Source: Agrobacterium rubi TR3 = NBRC 13261 (GTDB lineage Bacteria > Pseudomonadota > Alphaproteobacteria > Rhizobiales > Rhizobiaceae). From it: a stretch of DNA of 64,000 nucleotides. Position numbers and translations under genes: made by a program. Location: positions 62,001 through 126,000 of the forward strand of contig NZ_BBJU01000002.1 in the NCBI RefSeq assembly GCF_000739935.1, written 5' to 3'. This document shows positions 56,624 through 64,000 of the stretch, piece after piece (position 1 is the first letter of the stretch; each line of letters starts with the position of its first letter). The notes under the pieces were generated by a model, which was not told where the DNA came from, did not search any database, and was given only the letters and a program-made list of their open reading frames with translations.

Positions 56624-57391
56624 TCAGACCGCGTGGGCCAGCGGCGGCGTCGACAGGCCGGGCGTTGCCAGCGCCTCGAAGCTTGGCTTTGCCAGCAGAT
56701 ACCCCTGGATGAGACTGACGCCCAGGTCTTTCAGAACCGAAAGCTCGCCATAGGTTTCCACACCTTCGCAGAGCGGTGTGATGTTGAGTTCAAACAGCAT
56801 GTTGAGCGTGTGTTTGACGATGGTGCGCCGGGCAATGTCGGTATCGATGCCACGGATCATGTCCATATCGAGCTTGACGATATCGGGCTGGAAATGGGTC
56901 AGCAGGCCAAGACCCGAATGGCCCGCGCCAAAATCGTCGATGGCCGTTTTGAAGCCCATATCGCGATAGGTGCGCAAAATGTCGAGGATGTGCTTGGTGT
57001 CGAGTTTTTCGTTTTCGGTAAATTCGAAGATGATGCGGTTGAGCGGAAAGCCGGTCTTCATCGCCGTCTGCAAGGTCAGGCGAATGCAGGCGCGCGGCTC
57101 GTAAACGGCATTCGGCATGAAATTGATCGATAGCTTCGTATCGTCTGCGGGGTCATAGAGCTTTGCGGCCAGCTCAATGGCCTTGACGCGACATTGCTGG
57201 TCGAAGGCATAGCGATTGTCCTCTTTGACCTGGCTCAACACCGAGCCCGCGCCTTCGCCATTTGCGCCGCGCACTAACGCTTCATGGGCAAACACCTTGC
57301 CTGTGGTCACGTCGACAATGGGCTGGAACGCCATGGAAAATGGTACGTCAAATGCAGCGCCGTCGCGGCAACCATTGCACTGTGTGGGCAT
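56624..57391 (-). CDS. EAL-domain cyclic-di-GMP phosphodiesterase
   Basis: 255 residues if started at ATG 57391; an ATG 36 bases upstream is possible. It consists of little more than an EAL domain with every catalytic position kept: Glu37-Ala-Leu39, NFMPN, FEFTENE, IDDFGAGHSG, VKLD, EGVET and IQGYLLAKP. It should hydrolyse c-di-GMP to pGpG and favour motility over adhesion. There is no sensory domain, but the N-terminus carries a CxxC pair (Cys5, Cys8). It is divergent from the PAS-LuxR regulator gene. Confidence 0.9.
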   Translation of the reverse strand: MPTQCNGCRDGAAFDVPFSMAFQPIVDVTTGKVFAHEALVRGANGEGAGSVLSQVKEDNRYAFDQQCRVKAIELAAKLYDPADDTKLSINFMPNAVYEPRACIRLTLQTAMKTGFPLNRIIFEFTENEKLDTKHILDILRTYRDMGFKTAIDDFGAGHSGLGLLTHFQPDIVKLDMDMIRGIDTDIARRTIVKHTLNMLFELNITPLCEGVETYGELSVLKDLGVSLIQGYLLAKPSFEALATPGLSTPPLAHAV

Positions 57392-57585
57392 GGGTGAGCT
57401 CTCTCTGTCCGTTGTTTTTCGGAACATTAGATTATAAGGGATTAAACTTTCATTGATGTAATATGCTCAATCACAACCTTTCCGATACGACCGTGTCGTT
57501 TGTGTGTGCGGCGCTCGCTTTTCTCGCTGAGAGACGGCATGATGCCAGGACGTGATTGTTTTACCCAGCGCAGCCGAGACACGAT

Positions 57586-59094
57586 ATGAACGACGTTCCC
57601 ACGCCACCCAGGATCAATCGCGGCAGTCTTCAGGAACTGATCGGCGGCTTGAGCGACGGGATTATCTTGGTAAAGCCGGATGGTACCATCGTCTGGGCCA
57701 ATGAATCGGCCCTCGACATGCACCGTGTCGACGCCATCGAGGCGCTGGGGGCGGATGCCAGGGACTATCGCCGCAGGTTTACGCTGCGCTATCGCAATAA
57801 CCATCTTCTGGAAGAGGGGCAATATCCGCTCGAGCGCCTGCTTACCGGCGAGACGATCGACGATGTGACGGTGGAAATATCACCCGCCGACGATCTCGAT
57901 CTCGTCTGGGTGCACACCGTGCGCAGCATGATCATTTCCGATGGCACCGACAAGCCGGACGTGCTGGCGTTGATCCTGCGTGATGAGACGCCACGTTTCG
58001 AGGCCGAGGAAAGGTTCGAGCGTTCCTTCAACGCCAACCCCGCGCCGGGGCTGATCTGCCGGTTGGATGACCACCGTTTCATCCGCGTCAATGAAGGCTT
58101 TCTGGAAATGACCGGGTTTTCCAAGGAGGACGTGGTTGGCAAGACGGTGGAGGCGATAGGCCTGTTTTCCAACTGCGATACGGGTGAGGATGCACTGACC
58201 AAGTTGGGTGAGGGCCGGGTGATCCGCCACCGCGAGGCCCTCGTTCCGCTGCCCGATGGCGGCGATCGGCTTGTGATCGTGGCAGGTGAGCCGATCTCCG
58301 TGGTCGAAGAGCCCTGCATGCTCTTCACCTTTGCCGATCTCGATGCCAGACGAAAAGCACAAAATGCGCTGCGCCAGAGCGAGGAGCGTTTTTCCAAATC
58401 CTTCAAGCTTTCGCCCGCACCGGCTGCCATCTCCCGGCTGGATGATTTCGTGTTTACGGAAGTCAATGACGCGTTTCTGCAAATCTCCGGTTACGGTGCG
58501 ACCGAAATCACCGGGCGCACGGCCAGCGATCTGCGTCTGTGGGAAGACGTGGCCGCACGGCGAGCGCTGGAAGAAAAGCTGCGCGACAATATTTTCGTTC
58601 GCAACGAAACCTGGCGCATGCGCCAGAAGGATGGCGGCATGGCCGATTGCCTGGTGTCTGCCGAGCGGGTGGAAATCAACGACGAGCAATGCGTGATCTG
58701 GGCGCTTCAGGATGTGACCGAGCGTCGGCGCAGCGAAGCGCAACTGGTCGAGGCCATCGAAAGCGTGATGGCCGATACGTCCTGGTTCAGCCGCTCCATC
58801 GTCGACCGGCTGGCCACGCTCAAGCACCAGTCGACGGCAGCACCCACGGCACAGCTGATGGAACTGAGCGACCGCGAGCGCGAAATTCTGGGCCTGATCT
58901 GCAACGGCCAGAGCGATGCGGAGATGAGCGACACGCTGCATCTGTCCAAGAACACCATCCGCAATCACATTGCCTCGCTCTACGGCAAGATCGGCGTTAA
59001 CCGGCGGGCGGCGGCGGTGATCTGGGCGCGCGAACGTGGCTTTACCGGCGTGACCGACGCCAAGGCCAAAGCCAAGGCAAAGAGCAAAAAATAA
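57586..59094 (+). CDS. PAS-domain LuxR-type transcriptional regulator
   Basis: 502 residues from ATG 57586 (an ATG 30 bases upstream is possible). Three successive PAS-like domains (about 15-130, 140-260 and 270-385; the third, with SEERFSKSFKLSPAPAAISR, is the clearest) are followed by a LuxR/GerE helix-turn-helix near 425-485 (LSDREREILGLICNGQSDAE, LSKNTIRNHIASLYGKIG). There is no receiver or autoinducer-binding domain, so the PAS domains are the likely sensors of redox, light or small molecules. The C-terminus is a Lys/Ala tail (AKAKAKAKSKK). It may control the divergent EAL gene. Confidence 0.87.
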   Translation: MNDVPTPPRINRGSLQELIGGLSDGIILVKPDGTIVWANESALDMHRVDAIEALGADARDYRRRFTLRYRNNHLLEEGQYPLERLLTGETIDDVTVEISPADDLDLVWVHTVRSMIISDGTDKPDVLALILRDETPRFEAEERFERSFNANPAPGLICRLDDHRFIRVNEGFLEMTGFSKEDVVGKTVEAIGLFSNCDTGEDALTKLGEGRVIRHREALVPLPDGGDRLVIVAGEPISVVEEPCMLFTFADLDARRKAQNALRQSEERFSKSFKLSPAPAAISRLDDFVFTEVNDAFLQISGYGATEITGRTASDLRLWEDVAARRALEEKLRDNIFVRNETWRMRQKDGGMADCLVSAERVEINDEQCVIWALQDVTERRRSEAQLVEAIESVMADTSWFSRSIVDRLATLKHQSTAAPTAQLMELSDREREILGLICNGQSDAEMSDTLHLSKNTIRNHIASLYGKIGVNRRAAAVIWARERGFTGVTDAKAKAKAKSKK

Positions 59095-59268
59095 TCGGAA
59101 ATCCGACAGGATTCCGTAAAAAAGGTCATTTTCTACCAATCCGAATAGTATTTTCCGCTCTGCAAAAGCTTGGCATACGGCAGTATCTCCTATGGCATGA
59201 CGTTGGCTCCCTTGCGGGCTCCCACCCACGTCAGACCGTTAAAAACACAGTCTTAGGAAGGATACATC

Positions 59269-59448
59269 ATGGATAAGAACCGTATCGAAGGTGCCGCCAA
59301 GGAACTGAAGGGCACGATCAAGGAAGCCGCCGGCAAGTTGACCGGCAACAGGAAGCTTGAAGCCGAAGGCCGGGGCGAAAAGATCGCCGGCGAAGTGCAG
59401 AGCACCTTGGGCAAGGGTGTAGACGCCGTCAAAGGCGCCCTGAAGTAA
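59269..59448 (+). CDS. CsbD-family stress protein
   Basis: 59 residues from ATG 59269 with an aggaagg site. The sequence MDKNRIEGAAKELKGTIKEA then GKLTGNRKLEAEGRGEKIAG is the CsbD repeat pattern, a small helical cytoplasmic protein induced by general stress. It is followed 63 bases later by a BON-domain gene and a DUF992 gene on the same strand. Biochemical role unknown for the family. Confidence 0.93.
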   Translation: MDKNRIEGAAKELKGTIKEAAGKLTGNRKLEAEGRGEKIAGEVQSTLGKGVDAVKGALK

Positions 59449-59511
59449 GCGTCGATCCAGCCATCGGGCTCGCCAGATCTGGCAGGCCGGACCCAAGGAG
59501 GCAAGCCCGCC

Positions 59512-59853
59512 ATGTTCTTTCCCGTTTTCTCACCGGCATCTGACTCATCGTCCGGCCAGTGTGCAACCAGTGCCGCTATCAAATCGTTATTGGCCTACGC
59601 GCACGGTCTTGAAGATTGCCAGATCGACGTTGAGGTTTCCTCGGGAATTGTCATGCTCACCGGCAAAGCGAATTGCATTGCTGCCGTGGACACGGCGATC
59701 GGGATTGCCGCCGACGTTTCATCCAGGCCCGTCTTCAGCGATATCGATGTGCGCGAGACGTGCCTGACCCCACCCACACCGCCTGCCCGCGATCTTGAAA
59801 GAGACCCACGGACATCCGGCAAAATTCTTCACATGAAAAGAGACAAGACATGA
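59512..59853 (+). CDS. BON-domain protein
   Basis: 113 residues with an aaggagg site 11 bases before ATG 59512. The central part (AAIKSLLAYAHGLEDCQIDV, VMLTGKANCIAAVDTAIGIA) matches the BON domain: helix, then a strand with V-x-L-x-G, then a helix. BON proteins bind phospholipid or potassium. There is no signal peptide, so the protein is probably cytoplasmic, which is unusual since most BON proteins are periplasmic. It overlaps the DUF992 start by four bases (ATGA). Confidence 0.78.
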   Translation: MFFPVFSPASDSSSGQCATSAAIKSLLAYAHGLEDCQIDVEVSSGIVMLTGKANCIAAVDTAIGIAADVSSRPVFSDIDVRETCLTPPTPPARDLERDPRTSGKILHMKRDKT

Positions 59854-60365
59854 AAAAGACACTCATCCTCGCGCTTGCAGGCGCCATGGCCATGACTTCT
59901 GCTGCCTCTGCTGCCAGCACGCACCACAACCGTAAGCCTGCCGAAAAGGTGGTTTCGCAGCCCAAGCAGCGCCTCGGCACATTGTCGTGCGAAGTTGCAG
60001 GCGGCATCGGCCTTCTGGTCGGCTCCAGCCGCGCCGTGGACTGCCAGTTCAAGCAACGCGGTGGCAAGGTGGAACGCTATACCGGCAGCATCGGCAAGCT
60101 TGGTCTTGACGTGGGCGTCACCGGCAAATCCTACATCAGCTGGGTCGTCGTCAACACCGAACCAACGACCGTCGGCCAGGGTAGCCTTGCAGGCACCTAT
60201 GTCGGCGCATCCGCCCGCGCCTCGCTCGGCATTGGCCTCGGTGCCAACGCCCTGGTCGGCGGCAACTCCAAGAACTTCGGCCTTCAGCCGCTCAGCGCCG
60301 AATCCGGCATGGGCGTCAACGTCGCCGCCGGCGTCTCGCGTCTTCAGCTGCGCACTGTCCGCTAA
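59850..60365 (+). CDS. DUF992 secreted protein
   Basis: 171 residues with a signal peptide (MKKTLILALAGAMAMTSAASA). The mature part has the DUF992 core: LGTLSCEVAGGIGLLVGSSRAVDC with a probable Cys pair, YTGSIGKLGLDVGVTGKSYI and ARASLGIGLGANALVGG. Members are alphaproteobacterial, periplasmic or outer-membrane-associated beta-rich proteins of unknown function. Coupled to the BON gene. Confidence 0.88.
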   Translation: MKKTLILALAGAMAMTSAASAASTHHNRKPAEKVVSQPKQRLGTLSCEVAGGIGLLVGSSRAVDCQFKQRGGKVERYTGSIGKLGLDVGVTGKSYISWVVVNTEPTTVGQGSLAGTYVGASARASLGIGLGANALVGGNSKNFGLQPLSAESGMGVNVAAGVSRLQLRTVR

Positions 60366-60382
60366 GGTCTGAATGAATGACC

Positions 60383-60418
60383 GACGCCCCTTTTCAGCTT
60401 TGGAAGGGGGCGTCTTTT
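60383..60418 (+). terminator. Terminator of the CsbD-BON-DUF992 group
   Basis: Stem gacgcccc (60383-60390)/ggggcgtc (60407-60414), then ttttt. It lies 18 bases after the DUF992 stop. Confidence 0.85.
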
Positions 60419-60462
60419 TGCGTTTTGGGCTGGGAGACCCGTGCCTGATGGTGGCGTAAACC

Positions 60463-60927
60463 TCAGCTCTCGATCTTCTCCACCACCAGTGTCCGCCCAT
60501 GCGCCGACGCGATGCGCACGCGGGTGCCTGCGGGGAGATCATCGCCCTGCACCGGCCACCATGTGTCATCCAGCCGAATACGGCCGCGGCTTTCCGTGAT
60601 GGGGTCTTGCAAGGTGGCGGTGCGGCCGATGAGGCTGGCTTCGCGCTGGTTGAGGAAGGGCTCGTCGGTTTTGGCGTGATTGCGGCCGTAGTAGCGGCGG
60701 CCCAGGATGGCAAAAGCAATTGACAGAACCGCGAACAAAAGTAGCTGAACGTGCCAGCTCCAGATGGCCGTATCCCACAACGCCAGCGAGATGGCGCCGA
60801 TGACGAGGGCGGCGGCTCCGATCCAGATCAGGAACACGCCAGGGGCGACGAGCTCGGCGGCGAGCAAGATGGCTGCCAGTATCCACCAACTCCAGGGGCC
60901 GAGATCGGTGACGAGCCTTGCGATCAT
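60463..60927 (-). CDS. NfeD-family membrane protein
   Basis: 154 residues after a ggagag site. Four hydrophobic segments (about 12-65 and 60-78) precede a C-terminal OB-fold (SLIGRTATLQDPITESRGRI, GDDLPAGTRVRI), the short NfeD type. NfeD proteins pair with SPFH/stomatin proteins in membrane microdomains; its partner is the gene directly upstream, one base away. Confidence 0.9.
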   Translation of the reverse strand: MIARLVTDLGPWSWWILAAILLAAELVAPGVFLIWIGAAALVIGAISLALWDTAIWSWHVQLLLFAVLSIAFAILGRRYYGRNHAKTDEPFLNQREASLIGRTATLQDPITESRGRIRLDDTWWPVQGDDLPAGTRVRIASAHGRTLVVEKIES

Positions 60928-60928
60928 C

Positions 60929-61993
60929 TCATCTCTCCGAGGACGGGCCGAACGGATTGTTGGGGATGGTCACGTTGATGGTCTGGGCCGATGGGCGGCT
61001 GGAGGATGGTGGAACGGAACTGCGCTGCCTATTCTGGGCAGGGTTTTCAGGCGCTGCCGCAGCATCACTATTCTTGCCGAACACTTCCTTGGCGATGGCG
61101 CCGATGCCGCCGAGCGAGCCGATCAGCGAAGAGGCTTCCATCGGCATCAGCACGATCTTGGAGTTTTTCGCGGTGCCGATGGCCGCCATAGCTTCGGTGT
61201 ATTTCTGGGCGATGAAGTAGTTGATGGCGTGGATATCACCGGCGGCGATGGCTTCCGAGACCATACGGGTGGCGTTGGCTTCGGCTTCGGCCAGACGTTC
61301 GCGCGCCTCGGCATCGCGGAAGGCGGCTTCGCGCTGCCCCTCAGCCTCGAGAATGGCGGATTGCTTGGCGCCTTCGGCGCGCAGGATCTGTGCGTTACGC
61401 GAACCTTCGGCTTCCAGAACCTGGGCGCGCTTTTCACGCTCGGCCTTCATCTGGCGGGCCATGGAATCCACGAGGTCCTTGGGCGGGGCGATGTCCTTGA
61501 TTTCGATGCGGGTGACCTTGATACCCCAAGGGCCTACGGCTTCATCGACCACGCGCAACAGGCGGTCGTTGATAGCGTCGCGGTTGGAAAGCAGCTCATC
61601 GAGATCCATCGAACCCATGACCGAACGGATGTTGGTCATGGTGAGATTCTGGATGGCAAATTGCAGATTGGTGATCTGGTAGGCTGCCTGGGCGGCGTTC
61701 AGCACCTGATAGAAGGCAACCGCGTCTGCCGAAACGCTGGCATTGTCCCTGGTGATGACCTCCTGGGTTGGAATATCCAGCACCTGTTCCATCACGTTCA
61801 GCCGCGCGCCGACGCGCTCGATATAGGGGGTGAGGATGTTGAGGCCGGGTTCCATGGTGCGCGTGTAGCGCCCGAAGCGTTCCACCGTGTAGCGATACCC
61901 CTGCGGCACCGTCTTGATACCGGCAAACAGCGTCAGAATGACGAGCCCCACGACGACGATCACGACAATATCGAAACCACCCAGATCAAACAT
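60929..61993 (-). CDS. SPFH/stomatin-family protein (QmcA-like)
   Basis: 354 residues from ATG 61993 (gagggag site). One N-terminal membrane anchor (about 6-27), then the SPFH/band-7 domain (TVERFGRYTRTMEPGLNILT; DIAPPKDLVDSMARQMKAER), then a coiled coil rich in EAEGxR repeats (about 195-270) and a disordered tail. It forms oligomers in the inner membrane and is thought to organise microdomains and modulate proteases such as FtsH. It is coupled with nfeD and lies 45 bases after hemH on the same strand. Confidence 0.92.
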   Translation of the reverse strand: MFDLGGFDIVVIVVVGLVILTLFAGIKTVPQGYRYTVERFGRYTRTMEPGLNILTPYIERVGARLNVMEQVLDIPTQEVITRDNASVSADAVAFYQVLNAAQAAYQITNLQFAIQNLTMTNIRSVMGSMDLDELLSNRDAINDRLLRVVDEAVGPWGIKVTRIEIKDIAPPKDLVDSMARQMKAEREKRAQVLEAEGSRNAQILRAEGAKQSAILEAEGQREAAFRDAEARERLAEAEANATRMVSEAIAAGDIHAINYFIAQKYTEAMAAIGTAKNSKIVLMPMEASSLIGSLGGIGAIAKEVFGKNSDAAAAPENPAQNRQRSSVPPSSSRPSAQTINVTIPNNPFGPSSER

Positions 61994-62038
61994 CCCCATC
62001 TCCCTCATATGCTGGCAGGTATTGTCTCAGGCTGGTGT

Positions 62039-63088
62039 TTATACCCAGCCCTGCAACTCCCTGCGTACAACCTTTTCGAGAACCCGCATACCCTCTGAAC
62101 TGTCGTTCAGGCAAGGGATATGTGAAAACTTCTCGCCACCGTTGTGGTGAAAGATTTCGCCAGCTTCGCCCGCGATTTCTTCCAGTGTTTCCAGACAGTC
62201 GGACACGAAACCCGGGTTCATGACCGCAATGCGCTTGACGCCGTCCTTGGCCAGCTTTTCCACCGTCTTGTCGGTATAAGGCTGCAACCATTCTTCCGGC
62301 CCGAAACGGGACTGGAAGGTGATCATGAAACGGTCTTTGTCCAGCCCTAGCTTTTCGCGCAGCAGGCGACCCGTCTTCATGCATTGGCAATGATAGGGAT
62401 CGCCCTTTTTGAAATAGGACTGCGGAATGCCGTGGAAGGAGGCGAGGATTTTTTCAGGCTCCCAATCCAGCGTCGCCAGATGCGCTTTGACGGAATTGGC
62501 GAGCGCATCGATATAGGTGTCGTCATCGTGGTAGGGCGGCACGGTGCGCAGCGCGGGTTGCCAGCGCTGCTTCATCAGATATTCGAAGGCCTTGTCGTTG
62601 ACGGTGGCCGTCGTTGCTGCCGCAAATTGCGGATAGAGCGGAAACAGCAGGATTTTTTCGCAGCCCTGCGCCTTCAGCGCGTCCATGCGTTCGGCAATGC
62701 TCGGGTTTCCATAACGCATGCCCCAATCGACCACGACATTGGGCAGGTCGGTCAACATCTTGCCGAGCGCCTCGCCCTGGTTGCGGGTGTAGGTGCGCAA
62801 ATAGCTTTCGTTCAGCTCGTGGTTCCAGATTTCCTCATAGGCCTTGCCGACCTTCTGCGGGCGTTTGTTCAGCACGATGCCGTAGAGAATGGGGTACCAG
62901 AACAGCCGCGACCACTCGATGACACGCTTGTCGCTCAGGAATTCCGCCAGATAACGGCGCATGGATTTGTAATCCGTGCCATCGGGTGTGCCGAGATTGA
63001 CGAGGAGAACGCCGACCTTACCGAAGGCGACCTTCGGGTGATCTGCGGGGAAATGAGCGGTTTGAAGCGTGGAGTTATCTGCGATCAT
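62039..63088 (-). CDS. hemH: Ferrochelatase
   Basis: 349 residues, with start ATG 63088 after aggacg. It has the N-terminal signature GVLLVNLGTPDG (26-37), the catalytic His in SFHGIPQSYF and the conserved Glu loop NPGFVSDCLETLEEI. It inserts ferrous iron into protoporphyrin IX, the last step of haem synthesis, at the inner membrane. Followed by the SPFH and NfeD genes, it may form one transcript with them. Length is normal for alphaproteobacteria. Confidence 0.96.
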   Translation of the reverse strand: MIADNSTLQTAHFPADHPKVAFGKVGVLLVNLGTPDGTDYKSMRRYLAEFLSDKRVIEWSRLFWYPILYGIVLNKRPQKVGKAYEEIWNHELNESYLRTYTRNQGEALGKMLTDLPNVVVDWGMRYGNPSIAERMDALKAQGCEKILLFPLYPQFAAATTATVNDKAFEYLMKQRWQPALRTVPPYHDDDTYIDALANSVKAHLATLDWEPEKILASFHGIPQSYFKKGDPYHCQCMKTGRLLREKLGLDKDRFMITFQSRFGPEEWLQPYTDKTVEKLAKDGVKRIAVMNPGFVSDCLETLEEIAGEAGEIFHHNGGEKFSHIPCLNDSSEGMRVLEKVVRRELQGWV

Positions 63089-63278
63089 GAAATCGTCCTG
63101 AACCTACATTGTTTGGCCAGACATACGCCAGGACCATCGTGTTGGATCATGTTGTAGAGCATTGATCCGCCAATCTGAATTGATTTTTGATAGAACCTGC
63201 GCGGCATTTCAACGCGTGGTGAGGGCTTAGTGATATATAGATATAAGTGTAGCCATCTGAGTTTTGAGTAGCGATGCG

Positions 63279-63481
63279 GCAGAGGTCAGTATGCGTGGCT
63301 CACCCCCCTCTGTCCTGCCGGACATCTCCCCCACAGGTGGGGAGATCGATATGCCGCAACGTTGCGGCCATCTTCAGCGTCGATCATTTTAGCGAAGGTC
63401 TATCGCCTTGCCGATCTACCCCCTTGAGGGGGAGATGTCCGGCAGGACAGAGGGGGTGAGCCACACCCGCTGACCTCTGCT
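63279..63481. repeat. About 200-bp inverted-repeat element upstream of hemH
   Basis: The left arm (from about 63279, gcagaggtcag...ctcacccccctctgtcctgccg) and the right arm (to about 63481) are near-perfect inverted copies of more than 60 bases, each again containing a hairpin (atctccccc...gggggagat). It belongs to the same family as the element between pgm and glgX. It occupies most of the 484-base gap between hemH and the LysM gene; the remaining bases show no further gene. By position it could separate the two minus-strand transcripts. Confidence 0.82.
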
Positions 63482-63522
63482 GCAAGCGGCAATTATGCGT
63501 CCGCGATCAAAAATAAAGTCTT

Positions 63523-63557
63523 CTATCGAAGCCCGCCATCGAAGCAGCCTTCGATAG
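63523..63557 (-). terminator. Terminator of the LysM-protein gene
   Basis: Perfect 9-bp stem ctatcgaag (63523-63531)/cttcgatag (63549-63557). On the minus strand it follows the LysM stop by 15 bases and is succeeded by a T-rich tttatttttg after a short gap. Confidence 0.6.
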
Positions 63558-63572
63558 AGTGATGTCGAACAA

Positions 63573-64000
63573 TTACTGTGCCGGAACGTTCAGTTCTTCA
63601 CCAACTTCGATGTGGTTTGGACGCTTCAGCGCGTTGGCTTCGGCGATCTTCTTCCACTCTGCGCCATTACCGTATTTCTCGGCGGCGATTTTCCACAGCG
63701 AGTCACCGCGGGCAACGATATATTTCGCAGCCTCTGCCGGTGTTGTGGCAGGGGCCGATGTCGTGGTTGCCGGTGCCGGAGTGGTTGGCGCCGTTGCGGC
63801 TGGAGCGGGAGCCGCAGGTGCTGTGGCGGCTGGAGCCTGCGCGGTTGTTGCAGGTGCAGGGGCCGCAGGAGTTGCTGGCTTGGCTTCCTTTGGCGGGGCA
63901 ACGTAGTCGGCTGGCGTTACATCCATCACGCGGCCATCGGTGTAAGGCTTGTAGGGGCTGTGCGAACCGATATAGGCGGCCACGGCATCTTCAAGGCTTG
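63573..64000 (-). CDS. LysM-domain protein, 5' end outside window
   Basis: The frame is open from the window edge, so the N-terminus is missing; an internal GTG at 63983 is not needed as a start. The visible 142 residues are a helix-rich piece (SLEDAVAAYIGSHSPYKPYT), a 60-residue low-complexity Ala/Pro/Thr linker, and a C-terminal LysM domain (VARGDSLWKIAAEKYGNGAE, LKRPNHIEVGEELNVP). LysM binds peptidoglycan or chitin-like sugars. The missing part could hold a BON or peptidase domain. Confidence 0.82.
   Translation of the reverse strand, partial: SLEDAVAAYIGSHSPYKPYTDGRVMDVTPADYVAPPKEAKPATPAAPAPATTAQAPAATAPAAPAPAATAPTTPAPATTTSAPATTPAEAAKYIVARGDSLWKIAAEKYGNGAEWKKIAEANALKRPNHIEVGEELNVPAQ

Noticed and set aside
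63720..63900. Repetitive Ala/Pro/Thr coding stretch considered as a DNA repeat array
   Set aside because: It is a low-complexity linker in frame with the LysM domain; unit lengths are irregular.

Overview
The window looks like part of a Rhizobiaceae chromosome, most likely Agrobacterium or Rhizobium. The evidence is gene content and order: a contiguous glgP-glgB-glgC-glgA-pgm-glgX cluster; an inositol-monophosphatase-type gene, an mmgR-like small RNA, N-formylglutamate amidohydrolase and cpdR in the order I remember from Sinorhizobium meliloti; an alphaproteobacterial-type S21; an aa3-oxidase subunit IV; and DUF1127 and DUF992 proteins. Genus and replicon are inference. No insertion sequence, prophage or CRISPR array was seen.

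Layout. 1-5.6 kb: a partial WD40 protein and a CobW-type metallochaperone GTPase, a creatininase-family amidohydrolase divergent from a MarR regulator, then a LacI regulator with a 2-hydroxyacid dehydrogenase. 5.6-10.4 kb: a class I amidotransferase-like hydrolase and a TRAP transporter whose binding-protein gene converges on its permease genes. Between them lies a compact, apparently independent transcript with a predicted four-way RNA junction and a 26-codon ORF. 10.8-17.3 kb: cytochrome oxidase subunit IV, an ABC exporter, a secreted unknown, a GNAT acetyltransferase, a D,D-carboxypeptidase, a cupredoxin, a TPR lipoprotein and rpsU. 17.6-25.8 kb: a heterotetrameric sarcosine oxidase operon (soxB-soxD-soxA-soxG) with an extra secreted DUF2511-like gene between soxB and soxD, then vapBC, an APC permease and a MaoC-like hydratase.

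25.9-37.2 kb is the glycogen block, all on the minus strand: phosphorylase, branching enzyme, ADP-glucose pyrophosphorylase, synthase, phosphoglucomutase and debranching enzyme. Together they make and mobilise glycogen from glucose-1-phosphate. A 194-bp inverted-repeat element sits between pgm and glgX, and a close relative sits near 63.3 kb. 37.4-45.4 kb holds a TadE/TadG-like von Willebrand protein, then a tight three-gene cluster of two transglutaminase-fold proteins and a circularly permuted ATP-grasp/alpha-E protein, a predicted peptide-ligation/peptidase system of unknown product.

45.7-55.3 kb: an SbmA/YddA-like ABC protein whose ATPase motifs are all eroded, a histidinol-phosphatase-like enzyme, the mmgR-like sRNA, N-formylglutamate amidohydrolase, CpdR, tRNA-Val(GAC), a DUF1127 peptide and a ferric-hydroxamate-type uptake locus (fhuB, fhuD, fhuC). 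55.3-64 kb: a GT21 ceramide-glucosyltransferase-like enzyme, an EAL phosphodiesterase divergent from a PAS-LuxR regulator, a CsbD-BON-DUF992 group, a hemH-SPFH-NfeD series and a LysM protein cut by the window end.

The strongest leads for new biology are the structured RNA/micro-ORF at 8.0-8.3 kb, the ATP-grasp/transglutaminase cluster at 38.8-45.4 kb, the degenerate ABC protein at 45.7 kb and the DUF2511-like gene inside the sarcosine oxidase operon.
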